The position numbers and the translations under genes are program-made. This document shows, piece by piece, positions 61,534 through 64,000 of a stretch of 64,000 nucleotides of DNA (the first letter of the stretch is position 1; the number at the start of each line of letters is the position of its first letter). The notes under the pieces are model-generated. The model did no database searches and was not told the origin of the DNA. It saw only the letters and a list, made by a program, of their open reading frames with translations. This DNA comes from Pseudorhodoplanes sinuspersici (GTDB lineage: Bacteria; Pseudomonadota; Alphaproteobacteria; Rhizobiales; Xanthobacteraceae): positions 2,536,501 through 2,600,500 of the forward strand of contig NZ_CP021112.1 of assembly GCF_002119765.1 (NCBI RefSeq), written 5' to 3'.

Positions 61534-63399
61534 ATGGCACACGTTGCGGCTGTCAATTGGCTCAACCGTCCGGTCGATGAAAGCCGAGATCACGTGCTCG
61601 GTCCCAGCAACGCCGAGATCACGCTGGTCGAATATGGCAGCTATGACTGCCCCTATTGCCGGCGCGCCAATGAGCGCATTGCCGATATCCGGGACCAGCT
61701 CGGCGACCGCCTCCGTTACGTGTTCCGGCACAAGCCGATCACCGGCAGCGAGATCGCGCGGCGCGCCGCCGACCTTGCCGAATGCGCCGCGACGCGCGAG
61801 CAGTTCTGGGATGCGCATGTCAAACTGATGTCGCGCTCGGCAACCCTGACGGAGGACGATTTGCGCGTCGTCCGGGCCGATCTTGGCTTGCCCGAGCATG
61901 GCGAGACCAAAGCAGGCGCCCGGCATAAGGTCGATGAGGATATCGCCAGTGCGAAGGCAAGCGGTGTGCGCTTCACGCCGACCTTTTTTATCAATGGCCG
62001 GCGCTATGACGGCGCCTGGGATGAGGCCTCGTTCTATGACGCGATGCTCGGCCGGCTCGGCCATCGTGTGCGCGCTGCTGCACTCGATTTTGCGAGCTGG
62101 GCGCCATCGACCGGCGCGCTGCTGCTGCTCGCGACCGTCGTGGCGGTGCTTTTGACCAACTCACCGCTGGGTCACGCGCTCGAGGAATTCTGGGAGCGTC
62201 CGTTCGGCCTCAGTTTCGGCGATGCCAACTTCTCGATGTCGCTACGGCACTGGATCAACGACGCGCTGCTCAGCGTGTTCTTTCTGGTTGTGGGGCTTGA
62301 GATCAAACGAGAATTCACGGTCGGCCGGCTCGTCAGCCGCCGCTCGGCCGCTTTGCCGATTGCGGGCGCCATCGGCGGCATGGCCGCGCCGGCGCTACTC
62401 TATCTTCTCATTGTCCCGCAGGGGCCATGGTCGCACGGCTGGGGCGTGCCGATGGCGACCGACACCGCTTTTGCCGTCGCTTTGATCGCGATGCTTGGCG
62501 CGCGCGTGCCGATTGAATTGCGAATCTTTCTCACCGCAGCGGCGATTGTCGACGATATCGGCGCGATCATCGTCGTCGCGATCTTCTATTCGAGCAAGCT
62601 GGACTTCGCATGGCTCGCACTCGCCGTGATCGTTTTCGGCGCGTTGTTTGCCCTCAACCGCGCCGGTGTTTACCGTACTCTTCCCTATATGGTCCTTGGC
62701 ACGATCCTGTGGATCTCCGTTCATGCTGGCGGCCTGCATGCGACGCTCGCGGGCGTGCTCCTTGCTTTCGTAATCCCGACGCTACCGCCCGCCGACCTCA
62801 AGGCGCTGATGGCGCAGGCAACAGCCATCATCAATGTGGAGTCACAGCGCGCACATGAAGCAATGCATCACGGCCCCTCTTCACTCGCCTTGCGCGGACT
62901 CGATGCCATTCACGACCGGCTTGAGTCACCCGCCGATCGGCTGCTGCGCCATGTCGAGCCGTGGTCCAGTTACGTCGTCCTGCCGCTGTTCGCGCTTGCC
63001 AATGCCGGCGTGATCATTTCAACGAGCGTGCTAGGCGGCGGCCATGAGTATCTGATGCTGGCGATCATCGCGGGTCTCTCAATCGGCAAGCCGCTCGGGA
63101 TGACGCTGCTCTGCGCGCTCGCGGTATGGGTCGGCGTGGCCCGGAAACCGAAAGAGTATTCCTGGACGCATCTTGCCGGCGCCGGTGCGCTGGCTGGCAT
63201 CGGCTTCACGATGTCGCTGTTCATCGCCGGCCAGGCCTTCGCCTTGCCGGCTGATTTCGCTGCGGCCAAGATCGCGGTCTTTGCCGCCTCGGTGCTGTCG
63301 GCGATCATCGGCATTGCAATTCTTCTGGCGGCTCCTGCCCAGGACAACGGGGCCGATGAAGAGTCAGGTGATAAACCGAGCAATGTCACCCCCGTATGA
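61534..63399 (+). CDS. nhaA: DsbA-like thioredoxin domain fused to NhaA Na+/H+ antiporter
   Basis: A 621-residue fusion. Residues 1-180 form a DsbA-type thioredoxin domain: CPYC at residues 39-42, the alpha-helical insert, and cis-proline in VRFTPTFFING. From about 185 on it is NhaA, with DALLSVFFLVVGLEIKREF, GVPMATDTAFAVALIAMLG and AAAIVDDIGAIIVVAIFY, which hold the Asp pair for ion exchange, and SIGKPLGMTLL near the C-terminal part. There is no signal peptide, so the thioredoxin domain faces the cytoplasm. NhaA proteins with this N-terminal domain are known in high-GC bacteria, but the role of the redox domain is unproven. Confidence 0.93.
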   Translation: MAHVAAVNWLNRPVDESRDHVLGPSNAEITLVEYGSYDCPYCRRANERIADIRDQLGDRLRYVFRHKPITGSEIARRAADLAECAATREQFWDAHVKLMSRSATLTEDDLRVVRADLGLPEHGETKAGARHKVDEDIASAKASGVRFTPTFFINGRRYDGAWDEASFYDAMLGRLGHRVRAAALDFASWAPSTGALLLLATVVAVLLTNSPLGHALEEFWERPFGLSFGDANFSMSLRHWINDALLSVFFLVVGLEIKREFTVGRLVSRRSAALPIAGAIGGMAAPALLYLLIVPQGPWSHGWGVPMATDTAFAVALIAMLGARVPIELRIFLTAAAIVDDIGAIIVVAIFYSSKLDFAWLALAVIVFGALFALNRAGVYRTLPYMVLGTILWISVHAGGLHATLAGVLLAFVIPTLPPADLKALMAQATAIINVESQRAHEAMHHGPSSLALRGLDAIHDRLESPADRLLRHVEPWSSYVVLPLFALANAGVIISTSVLGGGHEYLMLAIIAGLSIGKPLGMTLLCALAVWVGVARKPKEYSWTHLAGAGALAGIGFTMSLFIAGQAFALPADFAAAKIAVFAASVLSAIIGIAILLAAPAQDNGADEESGDKPSNVTPV

Positions 63400-63713
63400 T
63401 GGAAGCGCCTCGATAGAAGAAAGTAGCCGTACACAGCGATGACGAGAGCGCGCCTTCACCAGCCCAGAGGACGAACGGAACCTAGGCACCGAACGTTGGT
63501 GTGAAAATGGACCTTGTATTCAGCTTTCGCCCGCCTCAGATGACGATTTGTCGCTTGCGACCGTACCTTCTGCTCGCAGCGGCGAATGTCCGGATAGGAT
63601 TCTGTTAGCGATAGTAGCGAAAAAGCCAATTCAGATCTTGGAAGTGCGAAGCAAGATTGGTTTGGTCCGATCGGACGGTAAAGGGGTGGCAACCGACAAA
63701 AATGAGAACCGGG
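63400..63713. other. Gene-free stretch
   Basis: About 310 bases between nhaA and the PAS-domain gene. Short frames only; no clear promoter or terminator. Confidence 0.5.
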
Positions 63714-64000
63714 ATGCGAAGCGACCCCAAGCATCAAAAAAATGCTGACACAGCGGCTCATTCGCCAGATTTGGCGGCCAGACTGAATTCACTTCGACCG
63801 TCTCCGCTGACGTCTGCCAGTTCAATGCAGGCCATCATCAATGCGATGCCAAATCCAGTTATGTTAAAAGACCGATTTCATAGGTTAGTTCTTGTAAATG
63901 ATGCTTTTTGCGAACTTCTGAATCAAACCCGGGAGGATCTTCTAGGCGAGGAAGGTGAGAAAATTCCCGATGACCAAAGGGATGTCTTCTGGGAAATTGA
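63714..64000 (+). CDS. PAS-domain protein, N-terminal part
   Basis: An open frame from the ATG at 63714 (alternatives at 63702 and 63825) to the window edge, 95 residues. After a 37-residue polar lead comes a PAS start: MQAIINAMPNPVMLKDRFHRLVLVNDAFCELLNQTREDLLGE. PAS domains of this form begin sensor kinases, diguanylate cyclases or phosphodiesterases; the output lies beyond the window. It is not coupled to nhaA. Confidence 0.7.
   Translation, partial: MRSDPKHQKNADTAAHSPDLAARLNSLRPSPLTSASSMQAIINAMPNPVMLKDRFHRLVLVNDAFCELLNQTREDLLGEEGEKIPDDQRDVFWEI

Noticed and set aside
1-64000. CRISPR array, rRNA, tRNA, intact insertion sequence or prophage
   Set aside because: Looked for spaced direct repeats, transposase motifs with terminal repeats, tRNA cloverleaves and phage genes; none found by eye. 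A short or divergent tRNA could be missed.

Overview
The window reads as a chromosomal stretch of a GC-rich alphaproteobacterium, most likely Hyphomicrobiales close to the Bradyrhizobium/Rhodopseudomonas/Afipia group. The basis is GC bias, the fds-fdhD-fdsD gene order, abundant TctC, Liv and SsuABC type transporters, a cyclase-ATPase-TPR regulator, and the patatin and DsbA-NhaA types seen. No sequence search was run, so the taxon is an inference. I see no rRNA, tRNA, CRISPR array, intact insertion sequence or prophage. It is an accessory catabolic region with many regulators and several freshly broken genes.

Layout. 1-2882: end of an NAD-linked formate dehydrogenase operon (fdsA, fdhD, fdsD) and a linked HTH/binding-protein regulator broken by one extra copy of an 8-bp repeat. 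2994-3340: remnant of an ECF sigma factor. 3443-9396: a GntR regulator, a TctC binding protein, an amidase and a cupin, divergent from a flavin monooxygenase and a DUF2848 protein; substrate unknown. 11023-21095: a Liv-type ABC transporter fused in layout to a lower nicotinate pathway (nicC-like, nicE, nicD, nicX, nicF) and a TetR regulator. A shared A+T-rich palindrome lies before the transporter and before nicC. NicD releases formate, which the formate dehydrogenase 10 kb away could oxidise.

21427-28333: a Crp-type regulator, a patatin-like protein with an altered active site, a 1118-residue class III cyclase/ATPase/TPR protein and a small membrane protein, with two perfect TGTGA-N6-TCACA sites: a plausible cAMP circuit. 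28545-30181: a decayed arginase-family gene and a GntR regulator with a one-base frameshift in a G run. 30432-44159: the most unusual region. A haem-oxygenase-like diiron oxidase with all six metal ligands sits in an operon with two [2Fe-2S] ferredoxins, an unrecognised 101-residue protein and a TSUP exporter. It is divergent from a permease, aldehyde dehydrogenase, HbpS-like protein, ferredoxin-fused flavin reductase and a gamma-glutamyltransferase-like hydrolase. An SsuABC-type transporter and a cysteine hydrolase follow. GTATAC-centred sites sit 42-55 bp before three of the operons.

44791-50325: nirB-nirD-nirC followed by a PP2C phosphatase/Ser-Thr kinase fusion. 50462-55593: a LysR regulator, a glutaredoxin, a glutamine-synthetase-like ligase and a two-subunit Rieske dioxygenase, a layout like aniline-type gamma-glutamylation plus dioxygenation, with a repeated LysR-type palindrome. 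55762-64000: a secreted papain-like candidate, a MetE-type methyltransferase, a chemoreceptor, a DsbA-NhaA fusion and the start of a PAS-domain protein cut by the window end.
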